In this document: piece by piece, positions 1-6,142 of the stretch
Position numbering within the stretch: the first letter of the stretch is position 1
Layout: each line of letters opens with the position of its first letter
Source of the DNA: Microthrixaceae bacterium
GTDB lineage: Bacteria; Actinomycetota; Acidimicrobiia; Acidimicrobiales; Acidimicrobilacustridaceae
Direction: 5' to 3'
Assembly: GCA_023264915.1 (NCBI GenBank)
Contig: JAHFUU010000093.1
Location: 1-8,038, forward strand
DNA: 8,038 nucleotides
The notes under the pieces: model-generated
What the model saw: the letters and a program-made list of their open reading frames with translations, nothing else
Told to the model about the DNA's origin: nothing
Database searches by the model: none
Translations under genes and position numbers: made by a program

Positions 1-1
1 G

Positions 2-160
2 CCGGTAAGCAGTGACGACGCGATGACAGCTGACTGGTCTCGATTGCCCTATGAGTTGATCGAGCGGATCTAGACGCGCATAACCAACGAGGTCGACGGA
101 GTGAACCGGGTCGTGCTAGACGTGACCAGCAAGCCTCCCGGCACCATCGAGTGGCAGTAG
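2..160 (+). pseudogene. guaA: 3' end of GMP synthetase (glutamine-hydrolysing), interrupted by an in-frame TAG
   Basis: The last part of GuaA, which aminates XMP to GMP using ammonia from glutamine. Codons run in the frame beginning at base 2. The stretch at 23-70 reads MTADWSRLPYELIERI. After an in-frame TAG at 71-73, the same frame continues with TRITNEVDGVNRVV and ends ...VTSKPPGTIEWQ with a TAG at 158-160. This matches the very conserved GuaA C-terminus (usually ERISxRITNEV...SKPPxTIEWE). The interrupted codon is normally Ser, and TCG to TAG is a single base change. The lost 28 residues include the Lys-Pro-Pro segment that, in the family, contributes to XMP binding and dimer contacts, so a protein ending at 70 should be inactive. 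The rest looks intact, which suggests a very recent mutation, a sequencing or assembly error, or suppression of the stop. The 5' part lies outside the window, so other damage cannot be judged. The family call is firm; calling it a pseudogene is provisional. Confidence 0.85.
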
Positions 161-274
161 CACGCGACCGGCCCAGCGGGTGAACCCGTCCCGGCCCCGA
201 CGCGTCCTGGCCCCGCGCCTCCCCGGGGACAGGCGTGGGCAACGGCGTGCGCGTGGCCTCGGTACCGTGGAAAG
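161..274. other. Spacer between guaA and the methyltransferase gene, with an imperfect dyad
   Basis: The 114-bp GC-rich spacer has no coding potential I can support. At 216-235 the sequence CGCCTCCCCGGGGACAGGCG forms a near-perfect inverted repeat: nine paired bases with a 2-nt bulge around CCCCGGGG. It could act as a terminator hairpin after guaA, but no T-run follows it, so this is a weak call. Confidence 0.3.
263..268 (+). promoter_or_regulatory. Possible -10 element for a leaderless methyltransferase transcript
   Basis: TACCGT fits the actinobacterial TANNNT -10 pattern and lies 6 bp before the GTG at 275. A transcript starting 6-7 bases downstream would begin at the start codon itself. 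No convincing -35 hexamer is seen 16-18 bp upstream. The GGAAAG that follows directly abuts the GTG, too close to serve as a Shine-Dalgarno, which also favours a leaderless start. Confidence 0.3.
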
Positions 275-979
275 GTGAGTCGACCCGCCGAGCAGTACTT
301 CCACCATCGACCCACGGCCCACTCACGGCCGGGCACCGTCACGCTTCCCCTCGATGAGGTCGACGCCCAGCTGACCACTGACCGGGGCGTGTTCTCACCT
401 GACCGTCTCGACCCCGGGACCCGGTACCTCCTGCGGGCCGCCCCGCTGCCCGGATCGTCAGGAGGCGGGCCTGTCAACCTGTTGGATCTTGGGTGTGGCT
501 ACGGGCCGATCGCGGTGGCACTCGCCTTGCGATGCCCGGGCGCCACCGTCTGGGCCACCGACACAAACGAGCGCGCCATCGACCTGTGCCGGCACAACGC
601 TGCAACCGCGGGCGTCACCGGCCAGGTCAAGGCCTGCCTCGTCCAGAGCGAGCCTGAGGCGCCCGGTGGTGCCCGCGACAGCTCCGCGACCGGCACCGGC
701 GGCGCATCCGAACCGGGCCTGCCGCCCTCGATCAAGTTCGACGCCGTCTACTCCAACCCGCCCATCCGGATCGGCAAGCCCAGGCTCCACGCACTGCTGC
801 TCGACACCTTGGACCGGCTGGGCGCGGACGGCAACGCCTACCTGGTGGTGCACAAGCATCTCGGCTCGGACTCGCTCCAGCGATGGTTGACCGGCCAAGG
901 CTGGCCAACCGAGCGCCTCGGGTCCCGCGCCGGCTACCGCATCCTGCACGTCGCCCGAGAGCCGGCAGAGAACAGCTGA
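275..979 (+). CDS. Class I SAM-dependent methyltransferase, small (MTS/RsmC-like) family
   Basis: A 234-residue methyltransferase of the MTS family, which includes the 16S rRNA m2G methyltransferase RsmC; the true substrate is unknown. The N-terminal block (residues 8-52) has the family pattern YFHHRP..., TVTLPLDEV and GVFSPDRLDPGT. SAM-binding motif I is LDLGCGYGPIA at 70-80 and the acidic end of strand 2 is ATDTN at 94-98. The catalytic motif is NPPIR at 161-165. The C-terminal part, KHLGSDSLQRWL then GYRILHV, is also typical. The protein is about the length of one MTS domain, without the extra N-terminal domain of E. coli RsmC. Residues about 124-153 form an Ala/Gly/Ser-rich insertion just before the strand leading to NPP, longer than I would expect. 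The GTG at 275 is the only suitable start before the conserved block. It is the only minus-strand-block neighbour on the plus strand and converges on priA with a 21-bp gap. The family call is confident; an rRNA target is inference. Confidence 0.88.
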   Translation: MSRPAEQYFHHRPTAHSRPGTVTLPLDEVDAQLTTDRGVFSPDRLDPGTRYLLRAAPLPGSSGGGPVNLLDLGCGYGPIAVALALRCPGATVWATDTNERAIDLCRHNAATAGVTGQVKACLVQSEPEAPGGARDSSATGTGGASEPGLPPSIKFDAVYSNPPIRIGKPRLHALLLDTLDRLGADGNAYLVVHKHLGSDSLQRWLTGQGWPTERLGSRAGYRILHVAREPAENS

Positions 980-1000
980 CAACAGGTGTGGATTGGCGGC

Positions 1001-2932
1001 TCAGATCCTCGAGGGATCCACCTCTATGCGAAGCCGGCCCGCCGGGCGCGGTGTCCGGGCAATCACGTCACAGAGCGTCTCGTGGTCAAGCGATCTCAGC
1101 AGCCACACGCCCTCACTCGGGCCCAGAACCTCGACGCCGGGCACGGCAATCGAGTCGACGAAGGCGCCCGCAGCAGCCCCCGACACGGCTGCCAGCGCGG
1201 TCATCGGCGGGAGCCGCAGCAGCTCACGGCGTTCGCCCTCGGCGCGACTCATCCTGCTCGGGTCACCGAGGCGGGCAGCCTGGATGACCTCGTGGTCGGG
1301 CATGCGCGTTTGCACTATCAACCGGCCACCTGCGTGGCCCGGCACCCCGCCACCTGCGTGGCCCGGCACCCCGCCACCTGCGTGGCCCGGCACCCCGCCA
1401 CCTGCGTGGCCCGGCGACCCGCCACCTGCGTGGCCCGGCAACGGGCCGCCGGTCGCCTGGGGCGAGCCGCCGGTCGCCTGGGGCGAGGTGCCTCCGGTGC
1501 CGAACCTGGCACGTGACCGTCCTCCCACCAGCCGGGCACCCCGCACCACAAGGGCCAGCGCCTGCTCCGCCGCCCGGTACCGGGGGGCGAGCAACTCCTG
1601 GTCGAAGTCGAGGTAGGCGACGACATCTGCTGAGTGGATCTGGTGGAGCACCGACTCGGTACCTATGAACACCCGTGCCGTTGGCATGTCCTGCATCCGG
1701 TGCTCGGCGGTGACCTCGACCACATCGGTGCCTGCGAGTGCCTCGATCTCCTCGCGCAGCCGGGCAACCCCCACGCGGAGGTTCTTCAGCTTCGTCCCAC
1801 CACAGGATTGGCACACCATCGGGCGCACCTGCCCGCAAGCGCCACAGAACAGCTCGGCGTCGTCGTTCTGGCGAGCCCGCGCCTGACAGCTGTCGCAGCG
1901 GGCCAGATCGCCGCAGGTCGCGCAGGCCAGCAACCGCGCGCGACCCTTGCGGTTCAGCACGCACACGACCCGGGCCCCGGACCGCAACACCTCCGTGAGC
2001 AGCTCGCTCAGGATCCCCCGTGCCGGGTCCTCGCGGCGCATGTCCACCGTGTCAAGGATCGGCCAGCCCGCTCGTTCCACAGCCCGCGGCCCCTCGATCA
2101 AAGGACCGGCAGCCAGTGCCTCGAGGGTGGGCATCGGCGACACGAGGACCACCCTCGCGCCGCAGCGTCGAGCGCGCTCGATGACCACATCCCGCGCATG
2201 CCAGGTGGGCGCCCGCTCTTCCTGGTACGCCTCGTCATGCTCGTCGAGAACCACCGCTGCACCCAGCTCGCGAACCGGTGCCCACGCCGCGGCGCGTGCC
2301 CCGACCACGAACGAGCAGCCAGCGCGCGCTTGGGGCCAGCCACCGGGCATCACCGCAGCGGGCAGGCCCGCTCGTCGCAGCCTCGCGCCGAGGTGCCCCG
2401 CTCGGGCCAGCGCTGGGGCAAGCACCAGGCAATCACCGAGCGCAGCCGCCTTCACGAGCACCGCGAACGGATCCGCTGCCGGCGGCAACCTCAGGGTCAC
2501 GACTCCGGATCGTCCAGCAGCTTGCAATGCCTCATCGGCAAGGGACTCGATGGCCGCCGGCCCCGGTACCGACACATCTGGCGGGCGCGCAGCTGCTGGC
2601 GGCAGCCGTGGCACCGCCCGCTCGGAGGTGGCCGTCTGACAGAAGTGCGACCGCTTGCCCGCCCACCTCCATGCTGCCCACTCCGCCAGGTCCAGCAGGT
2701 CCGGCGCGGGACCCCACCCCGTCACCTTGGCCACCGTCAGCAGCCTCACTCCTTTGGGGGGCTCGACGTCGTCGGCCACGACCCAGCCCCTGATACGACG
2801 ACCGTGGAGCTCGATTCGCACCACCGACCCCAGCCGGATGCTGGGCCCGAGCGAATCAGGGACCAGGTAGTCGAAGGCTCTGTCTATCGCAGCCACATCG
2901 GGAAGGACCCGCACAACGCGGCCGCCGGTCAC
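1001..2932 (-). CDS. priA: Actinobacterial PriA-like primosomal protein (replication restart)
   Basis: A 643-residue PriA-family protein, expected to help reload the replicative helicase at stalled forks. The N-terminal DNA-binding region reads VRVLPDVAAIDRAFDYLVPD (residues 7-26) and LHGRRIRGWVV. The helicase core keeps VVLDEHDEAY (227-236), GTESVLH (424-430) and LDFDQELLAPRYRAAEQAL (441-459). Two zinc clusters use eight cysteines: C337, C340, C346, C349, C363, C366, C374 and C377. The Walker A P-loop (GxTGSGKT in E. coli) is absent; the expected region (about 143-160) reads VVTLRLPPAADPF. Motif VI is also degenerate. Such losses are usual in actinobacterial PriA, so it probably does not hydrolyse ATP. 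Residues about 479-536 are an encoded repeat tract not normally present in the family. The start is GTG at 2932, ten bases after the metK stop. No clear Shine-Dalgarno is visible, so translational coupling to metK is likely. Confidence 0.92.
   Translation of the reverse strand: MTGGRVVRVLPDVAAIDRAFDYLVPDSLGPSIRLGSVVRIELHGRRIRGWVVADDVEPPKGVRLLTVAKVTGWGPAPDLLDLAEWAAWRWAGKRSHFCQTATSERAVPRLPPAAARPPDVSVPGPAAIESLADEALQAAGRSGVVTLRLPPAADPFAVLVKAAALGDCLVLAPALARAGHLGARLRRAGLPAAVMPGGWPQARAGCSFVVGARAAAWAPVRELGAAVVLDEHDEAYQEERAPTWHARDVVIERARRCGARVVLVSPMPTLEALAAGPLIEGPRAVERAGWPILDTVDMRREDPARGILSELLTEVLRSGARVVCVLNRKGRARLLACATCGDLARCDSCQARARQNDDAELFCGACGQVRPMVCQSCGGTKLKNLRVGVARLREEIEALAGTDVVEVTAEHRMQDMPTARVFIGTESVLHQIHSADVVAYLDFDQELLAPRYRAAEQALALVVRGARLVGGRSRARFGTGGTSPQATGGSPQATGGPLPGHAGGGSPGHAGGGVPGHAGGGVPGHAGGGVPGHAGGRLIVQTRMPDHEVIQAARLGDPSRMSRAEGERRELLRLPPMTALAAVSGAAAGAFVDSIAVPGVEVLGPSEGVWLLRSLDHETLCDVIARTPRPAGRLRIEVDPSRI
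1325..1444. repeat. 24-bp tandem array (five units) inside priA
   Basis: Five contiguous 24-bp units begin at 1325, 1349, 1373, 1397 and 1421. The first three are identical, the fourth differs at its 3' end (cgaccc for cacccc), and the fifth matches only over its first 20 bases. Each unit contains the perfect hairpin GCCAC-CTGC-GTGGC (5-bp stem, 4-nt loop). The unit length is a multiple of three and keeps priA open, encoding a repeated PGHAGGGV octapeptide on the minus strand. Confidence 0.97.
1445..1486. repeat. 21-bp tandem duplication inside priA, adjoining the 24-bp array
   Basis: Two identical 21-bp units (1445-1465 and 1466-1486) follow the 24-bp array directly. The plus-strand unit starts GCCGCCGGTCGCC and ends TGGGGCGA. 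It encodes SPQATGG twice in PriA. GGCGA at the end of one unit can pair with TCGCC in the next, giving a 5-bp inverted repeat across the junction. Like its neighbour it preserves the reading frame, but its sequence is different. Confidence 0.95.
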
Positions 2933-2942
2933 GACGAGGAGG

Positions 2943-4139
2943 TCAAAGACCGAGGGCGGACTTCAAGTCGTCGACCTTGTTGGTCTGCTCCCACGTGAAC
3001 CCCTCGTCGGACGTACGGCCGAAGTGACCGTACGCAGCGGTCTCGCGGAAGATCGGCCGGCGCAGGTCGAGGTCACGCAGGATGGCCGCCGGACGCAGGT
3101 CGAACACCTCTCGGACTGCCTTTTCGATCTGGGAAGGGTCGACGGTCTCGGTGCCGAAGGTCTCCACGAAGATCGACAGCGGGTGGGCGACGCCGATGGC
3201 ATACGCGACCTGAAGCTCGCAACGGCTGGCGGCGCCGGCGGCCACGAGGTTCTTGGCCGCCCATCGGGCCGCGTAGGCGGCCGAGCGGTCGACCTTGGAG
3301 GGGTCCTTGCCCGAGAACGCGCCGCCGCCGTGACGCCCCATGCCGCCGTAGGTGTCGACGATGATCTTGCGTCCCGTCAGGCCCGCGTCTCCAACCGGGC
3401 CGCCGATCACGAACCGGCCCGTCGGGTTCACGAAGACCTCGAAGTCGTCGTCGGCGAACTGCTCGGGGAGGACGGGCTTGATCACCTGCTCGATGAGGTC
3501 CGGCTTGATCTCTGAGTCGCGGTCGACCCCGTCGTTGTGCTGGGTCGAGATGAGCACGGTCCGCAGCCGGACCGGCTTGTTGTCCTCGTAGTCGATGGTC
3601 ACCTGGGTCTTGCCGTCCGGGCGAAGGTAGGGGACCTTGCCGGACTTGCGGACCTCGGCGAGTTGCTCGGCCATCCGGTGCGCCAGGTGTATCGGGGCCG
3701 GCATCAACACGTCGGTCTCGTCACACGCGTAGCCGAACATCATCCCCTGGTCGCCGGCGCCCTGCTTGTTCAGCAGGTCCTCGCCGCTGGCCCCGCTGCG
3801 CACCTCCTCTGAGTCGTCCACGCCTTGGGCGATGTCTGGTGACTGCTCGTCGATCGCGCACAGCACCGCGACCACCTTGCCGTCATACCCGTAGGACTCA
3901 CGGTCATAGCCGATGTCACAGATCGTCTGCCGGGCTATGCCGGGGATGTCGATGTAGGCGTTGGTGGTGATCTCGCCACCGATGAGGCACATGCCGGTGG
4001 TCACGAAGGTCTCACACGCCACCCGGCTCCTGGGATCCTCGCCCAGCATCGCGTCGAGCACAGCGTCAGAGATCTGGTCGGCCATCTTGTCGGGATGGCC
4101 CTCGGTAACCGACTCGGAAGTGAAGGTCCAACTGCTCAC
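2943..4139 (-). CDS. metK: S-adenosylmethionine synthetase
   Basis: MetK makes SAM from methionine and ATP, releasing phosphate and pyrophosphate; in the family it acts as a cytosolic tetramer or dimer. The 398-residue length is normal. Visible signatures are GHPDK at 14-18, the family signature [12 protein letters not shown] at 127-138, [16 protein letters not shown] at 251-266, the glycine-rich GGGAFSGKD loop at 271-279 and YGHFGR at 370-375. The start is taken as GTG at 4139 because the protein then begins [18 protein letters not shown] as the family does, and AGGAG lies 6 bases upstream. A longer in-frame reading from 4193 would add 18 unconserved residues. priA follows after 10 bp, so the two are probably cotranscribed. 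The 264-bp upstream spacer holds a G-rich tandem array. No missing active-site motif was noticed. Confidence 0.97.
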   Translation of the reverse strand: MSSWTFTSESVTEGHPDKMADQISDAVLDAMLGEDPRSRVACETFVTTGMCLIGGEITTNAYIDIPGIARQTICDIGYDRESYGYDGKVVAVLCAIDEQSPDIAQGVDDSEEVRSGASGEDLLNKQGAGDQGMMFGYACDETDVLMPAPIHLAHRMAEQLAEVRKSGKVPYLRPDGKTQVTIDYEDNKPVRLRTVLISTQHNDGVDRDSEIKPDLIEQVIKPVLPEQFADDDFEVFVNPTGRFVIGGPVGDAGLTGRKIIVDTYGGMGRHGGGAFSGKDPSKVDRSAAYAARWAAKNLVAAGAASRCELQVAYAIGVAHPLSIFVETFGTETVDPSQIEKAVREVFDLRPAAILRDLDLRRPIFRETAAYGHFGRTSDEGFTWEQTNKVDDLKSALGL

Positions 4140-4140
4140 A

Positions 4141-4150
4141 AAGGTCTCCT
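4141..4150 (-). promoter_or_regulatory. metK ribosome binding site
   Basis: On the minus strand AGGAG is followed by ACCTTT and then the GTG start at 4139. The 6-nt spacing is near ideal. This site decides the metK start in favour of 4139 over the longer reading from 4193. Confidence 0.75.
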
Positions 4151-4255
4151 GTTCGTCTCGATCTCCCCAACACGAAGGCGCGCGGCCAGCCAAGGTGGGT
4201 CCAGGACAGGAGCGAGCCAGGGCGGTGCCCGACCGACAGGCGGCACCGGGTGACC

Positions 4256-4261
4256 AGGGTA
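4256..4261 (-). promoter_or_regulatory. Weak candidate -10 element upstream of metK
   Basis: TACCCT on the minus strand fits TANNNT and would give a leader of roughly 110 bases before metK. The nearest -35-like hexamer, TTGGAG at 4282-4287, is 20 bp away, longer than the usual 16-18. No better promoter was found between the array and metK. Confidence 0.2.
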
Positions 4262-4297
4262 GTTGACCCGCTCATGGCGATCTCCAATCGGCCGGCC

Positions 4298-4366
4298 CCG
4301 GAACCGCCCCCGGAACCGCCCCCGGAACCGCCCCCGGAACCGCCCCCGGAACCGCCCCCGGAACCG
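4298..4366. repeat. 12-bp tandem array upstream of metK (about 5.75 units)
   Basis: Five exact copies of CCGGAACCGCCC run from 4298 to 4357, followed by a 9-bp partial copy to 4366. Each unit contains the small dyad CGG-AA-CCG. On the metK coding strand it reads as runs of five G separated by seven bases (CGGTTCC), which meets the usual G-quadruplex pattern (four runs of at least three G, loops of 1-7). It lies in the coaBC-metK spacer, about 160 bp before the metK start. The spacer otherwise shows only the weak promoter and hairpin described separately. Confidence 0.97.
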
Positions 4367-4383
4367 AGTTGCCCGTGGCGAGC

Positions 4384-4396
4384 GGGCGCAGCGCCC
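4384..4396 (-). terminator. Hairpin 7 bases after the coaBC stop
   Basis: GGGCGC-A-GCGCCC is a perfect dyad with a one-base centre, effectively a 5-bp stem with a 3-nt loop. It begins 7 bases downstream of the coaBC stop. There is no U-run after it, so intrinsic termination is doubtful; it could instead protect the transcript's 3' end. Confidence 0.3.
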
Positions 4397-4403
4397 CGGG
4401 CTG

Positions 4404-5591
4404 CTACGAGCGTGCTCGCAGCACCGCGTCGAGCACCGCGTCGGCCACGGCCCGCTTGGAGGACAGCGGGACCTGGACCTCAGCTCCGCCCGCGTGCAAG
4501 ATCGTCACCGAGTTGGTGTCGTGCTCGAAGCCGGTGCCGGCCGCGGACACGTCGTTGGCGACGATCAGGTCGAGGCCCTTGCGAGCCAGCTTCGCTCGGG
4601 CCGACTCGATCACGTCGTCGGTCTCCGCGGCGAAGCCCACCAGCACCTGGCCCTCGGGCTTGTCACGACCGAGGTCGACGAGGAAGTCATGTGTCGGCTC
4701 GAGATCGAGTGCGGGCAAGTTGCCGCCGCTCTTGCGGATCTTGTGCTCGGCCGGTGCTGACACCCGGAAGTCAGCGACCGCCGCCGCCATGATTATGACG
4801 TCATAGCCAGCCGCACCGGGAACGATCGCCTCCTGCATCTCGGCTGCACTGCCAACCCGCACGATCTCGACGCCGGGCGGCTCGGCGCGATCGACGGTCG
4901 TGACAAGGGTGACCTTCGCGCCCCGCTCGGCTGCGGCGGTCGCGAGCGCGTATCCCTGCTTGCCTGAGGACCGGTTGGTTATCACCCTCACAGGGTCGAT
5001 CGGTTCGCGCGTGCCACCTGCTGAGACCAGGATCCTCAATCCTGCGAGGTCACCGGGTGACAGGATCCGCTCGACCGCCGCAACGATCGTCGCCGGCTCG
5101 GCCAGCCTGCCCGCCCCGAGGTCGCCCCCGGCAAGGGGGCCCACGCCGGGCGGCACCATTTGCACTCCCCGGCGGCGAAGCGTCTCGATGTTGGCTTGCA
5201 CCGCCGCGTGCTCCCACATCTCGGTGTGCATCGCCGGGCAGAGCAGGACAGGAGCCCTCGTGGCCAGCAAGGTCGCTGTGAGCAGGTCATCTGAGATGCC
5301 CGCTGCGTAGGACCCGATGAGGCGCGCTGTCGCCGGGCAGACCAGGACCACGTCCGCCTCCTGGCCCAACCGGGTGTGCGGGATGGGATCGCGCCCGTCG
5401 AACAGGGACCCCTGAACAGGCTGGGAGGCCAGCGCGTCGAAGGTCACGCGACCCACGAACCTCTCGGCGCCCTCGGTCATCACCGGCGCCACGTGCGCCC
5501 CAGCGTCGACCAGTCGCCGGCAGACCTCGACGGCCTTGTAGGCCGCGATCCCCCCGGTCACCCCCAGAACGACGGTTCGCCCGGCCAGCAT
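4404..5591 (-). CDS. coaBC: Bifunctional phosphopantothenoylcysteine decarboxylase / phosphopantothenate-cysteine ligase
   Basis: CoaBC carries out two successive coenzyme A steps: ligation of cysteine to 4'-phosphopantothenate (CoaB), then FMN-dependent decarboxylation (CoaC). The N-terminal CoaC half (about 1-180) shows the flavin-binding GVTGGIAAYK at 10-19, the catalytic histidine H72 in PHTRL, VLVCPATA at 82-89, PAMHTEMW at 119-126 and the GRLAEP flap at 161-166. The C-terminal CoaB half (about 185-395) shows SAGGTREPIDPVR at 190-202, NRSSGKQG at 206-213, MAAAVADF at 268-275, KIRKS at 284-288 and VANDVS at 344-349. The 395-residue length and both domains look complete, and no key residue is missing. 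The ATG at 5591 puts GGIAAYK at the usual distance from the N-terminus. It starts 17 bp after rpoZ, so the two are likely cotranscribed, although the Shine-Dalgarno in the gap is poor. Confidence 0.97.
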   Translation of the reverse strand: MLAGRTVVLGVTGGIAAYKAVEVCRRLVDAGAHVAPVMTEGAERFVGRVTFDALASQPVQGSLFDGRDPIPHTRLGQEADVVLVCPATARLIGSYAAGISDDLLTATLLATRAPVLLCPAMHTEMWEHAAVQANIETLRRRGVQMVPPGVGPLAGGDLGAGRLAEPATIVAAVERILSPGDLAGLRILVSAGGTREPIDPVRVITNRSSGKQGYALATAAAERGAKVTLVTTVDRAEPPGVEIVRVGSAAEMQEAIVPGAAGYDVIIMAAAVADFRVSAPAEHKIRKSGGNLPALDLEPTHDFLVDLGRDKPEGQVLVGFAAETDDVIESARAKLARKGLDLIVANDVSAAGTGFEHDTNSVTILHAGGAEVQVPLSSKRAVADAVLDAVLRARS

Positions 5592-5608
5592 CAGGGCCCG
5601 TCCGGCGA

Positions 5609-5899
5609 TCAGCCGGCGGCGTCAGCCGTGTCGGCCTCGGGTTCTTCGGGAAGCTCGACAGCCGTGATCTTGTCGGCGGCGATCTCCTCGAACGCTATCG
5701 ACAGCGGCTTGCGCGCCACCGAGGTGACCTGGGGTGGGATTGCCGAACCGAGACCCTCGCTGCCCAGCTGCCCGAAGTACGCGTTGATCTGGCGAGCCCG
5801 CGTCGAGCCCAGCACGACGAGCTTGAACTTCGAGTCGACCTTGCTCATGAGCACCTCGACCTTGGGGCTCATCATCGTGTCATGGATCTGGGTCGCCAT
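5609..5899 (-). CDS. rpoZ: DNA-directed RNA polymerase omega subunit
   Basis: The omega subunit promotes assembly of RNA polymerase by binding the beta' subunit. The 96-residue product contains the conserved core VDSKFKLVVLGSTRARQINAYF (about 21-42, written here in two parts: VDSKFKLVVLG and STRARQINAYF), then PPQVTSVARKPLSIAFEEIAADKI near 55-78. The last ~18 residues are an acidic, Ala-rich tail (PEEPEADTADAAG). The ATG at 5899 is preferred over internal ATGs at 5878 and 5875 because GGAGG lies 9 bases upstream of it. A plausible promoter lies about 60 bp upstream. It probably leads a short unit with coaBC, 17 bp downstream. Next to gmk, this is the standard actinobacterial order. Confidence 0.95.
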   Translation of the reverse strand: MATQIHDTMMSPKVEVLMSKVDSKFKLVVLGSTRARQINAYFGQLGSEGLGSAIPPQVTSVARKPLSIAFEEIAADKITAVELPEEPEADTADAAG

Positions 5900-5937
5900 C
5901 GGCGGTTGCCTCCGTGAGGTCCGGGCTCTCGGGCTCT

Positions 5938-5954
5938 GGCCTGCCCGGCAGGCC
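5938..5954 (-). promoter_or_regulatory. Perfect 8-bp inverted repeat at the predicted rpoZ transcript start
   Basis: GGCCTGCC and GGCAGGCC flank a single central base. The upstream edge coincides with the base where transcription from the -10 at 5961-5966 would start, so the rpoZ mRNA may begin with a stem-loop; an operator site is the alternative. An 8-bp direct repeat (GGGCTCTC/GGGCTCTG) adjoins it at 5923-5938. Confidence 0.45.
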
Positions 5955-5960
5955 TCGAAC

Positions 5961-5990
5961 AGCCTAACAGTGGGCCCTGGTGGGACCCAA
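5961..5990 (-). promoter_or_regulatory. Candidate rpoZ(-coaBC) promoter
   Basis: On the minus strand TTGGGT (5985-5990) and TAGGCT (5961-5966) are separated by 18 bp. They fit the TTGnnn / TAnnnT pattern of housekeeping sigma factors in actinobacteria. The leader would be about 55 bases and includes the GGAGG ribosome site. The 14-bp tandem array ends only 14 bp upstream of the -35 element. Confidence 0.5.
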
Positions 5991-6004
5991 GCACCGCCGA
6001 GCCA

Positions 6005-6112
6005 GCGACGGGACCCCGGTGACGGGACCCCGGTGACGGGACCCCGGTGACGGGACCCCGGTGACGGGACCCCGGTGACGGGACCCCGGTGACGGGACCC
6101 CGGTGACGGGAC
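6005..6112. repeat. 14-bp tandem array between gmk and rpoZ (about 7.7 units)
   Basis: Seven units of GTGACGGGACCCCG run from 6005 to 6102 (the first has GC for GT), followed by a 10-bp partial copy to 6112. Each unit carries the dyad CGGG-AC-CCCG. Fourteen is not a multiple of three and no gene spans the array, so it is non-coding. It fills nearly half of the 243-bp spacer, from 30 bp after the gmk stop to just upstream of the rpoZ promoter. Confidence 0.97.
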
Positions 6113-6142
6113 ATCCCGAGAGGAGCCGCCACCAGACCGGGC

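Noticed and set aside
71..73. UAG reassigned to a sense codon in this organism
   Set aside because: mihF and coaBC end with TAG at family-typical C-termini, and no other in-frame TAG occurs in the window's genes.
143..160. guaA stop read as the end of a separate small gene starting within 74-160
   Set aside because: The downstream segment is contiguous, in-frame GuaA C-terminal sequence with no start codon or ribosome site of its own near 74.
1634..2998. Long open frame on the plus strand opposite priA
   Set aside because: It is antisense to a clear PriA, has no recognisable domain, and is expected in GC-rich third-position-biased DNA.
4140..4193. Longer metK start at 4193 (416 residues)
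   Set aside because: The extra 18 residues are not family-like, and the AGGAG ribosome site lies inside this extension and serves the GTG at 4139.
4140..4403. SAM riboswitch in the metK leader
   Set aside because: I could not find the core helices or conserved junction sequences of the known SAM riboswitch classes; a covariance-model search would settle it.
4250..4792. Plus-strand frames translating the 12-bp array as PEPPPEPP or RNRPRNRP
   Set aside because: They run antisense into coaBC. The periodic peptide is a by-product of a 12-bp unit, without a ribosome site or family match.
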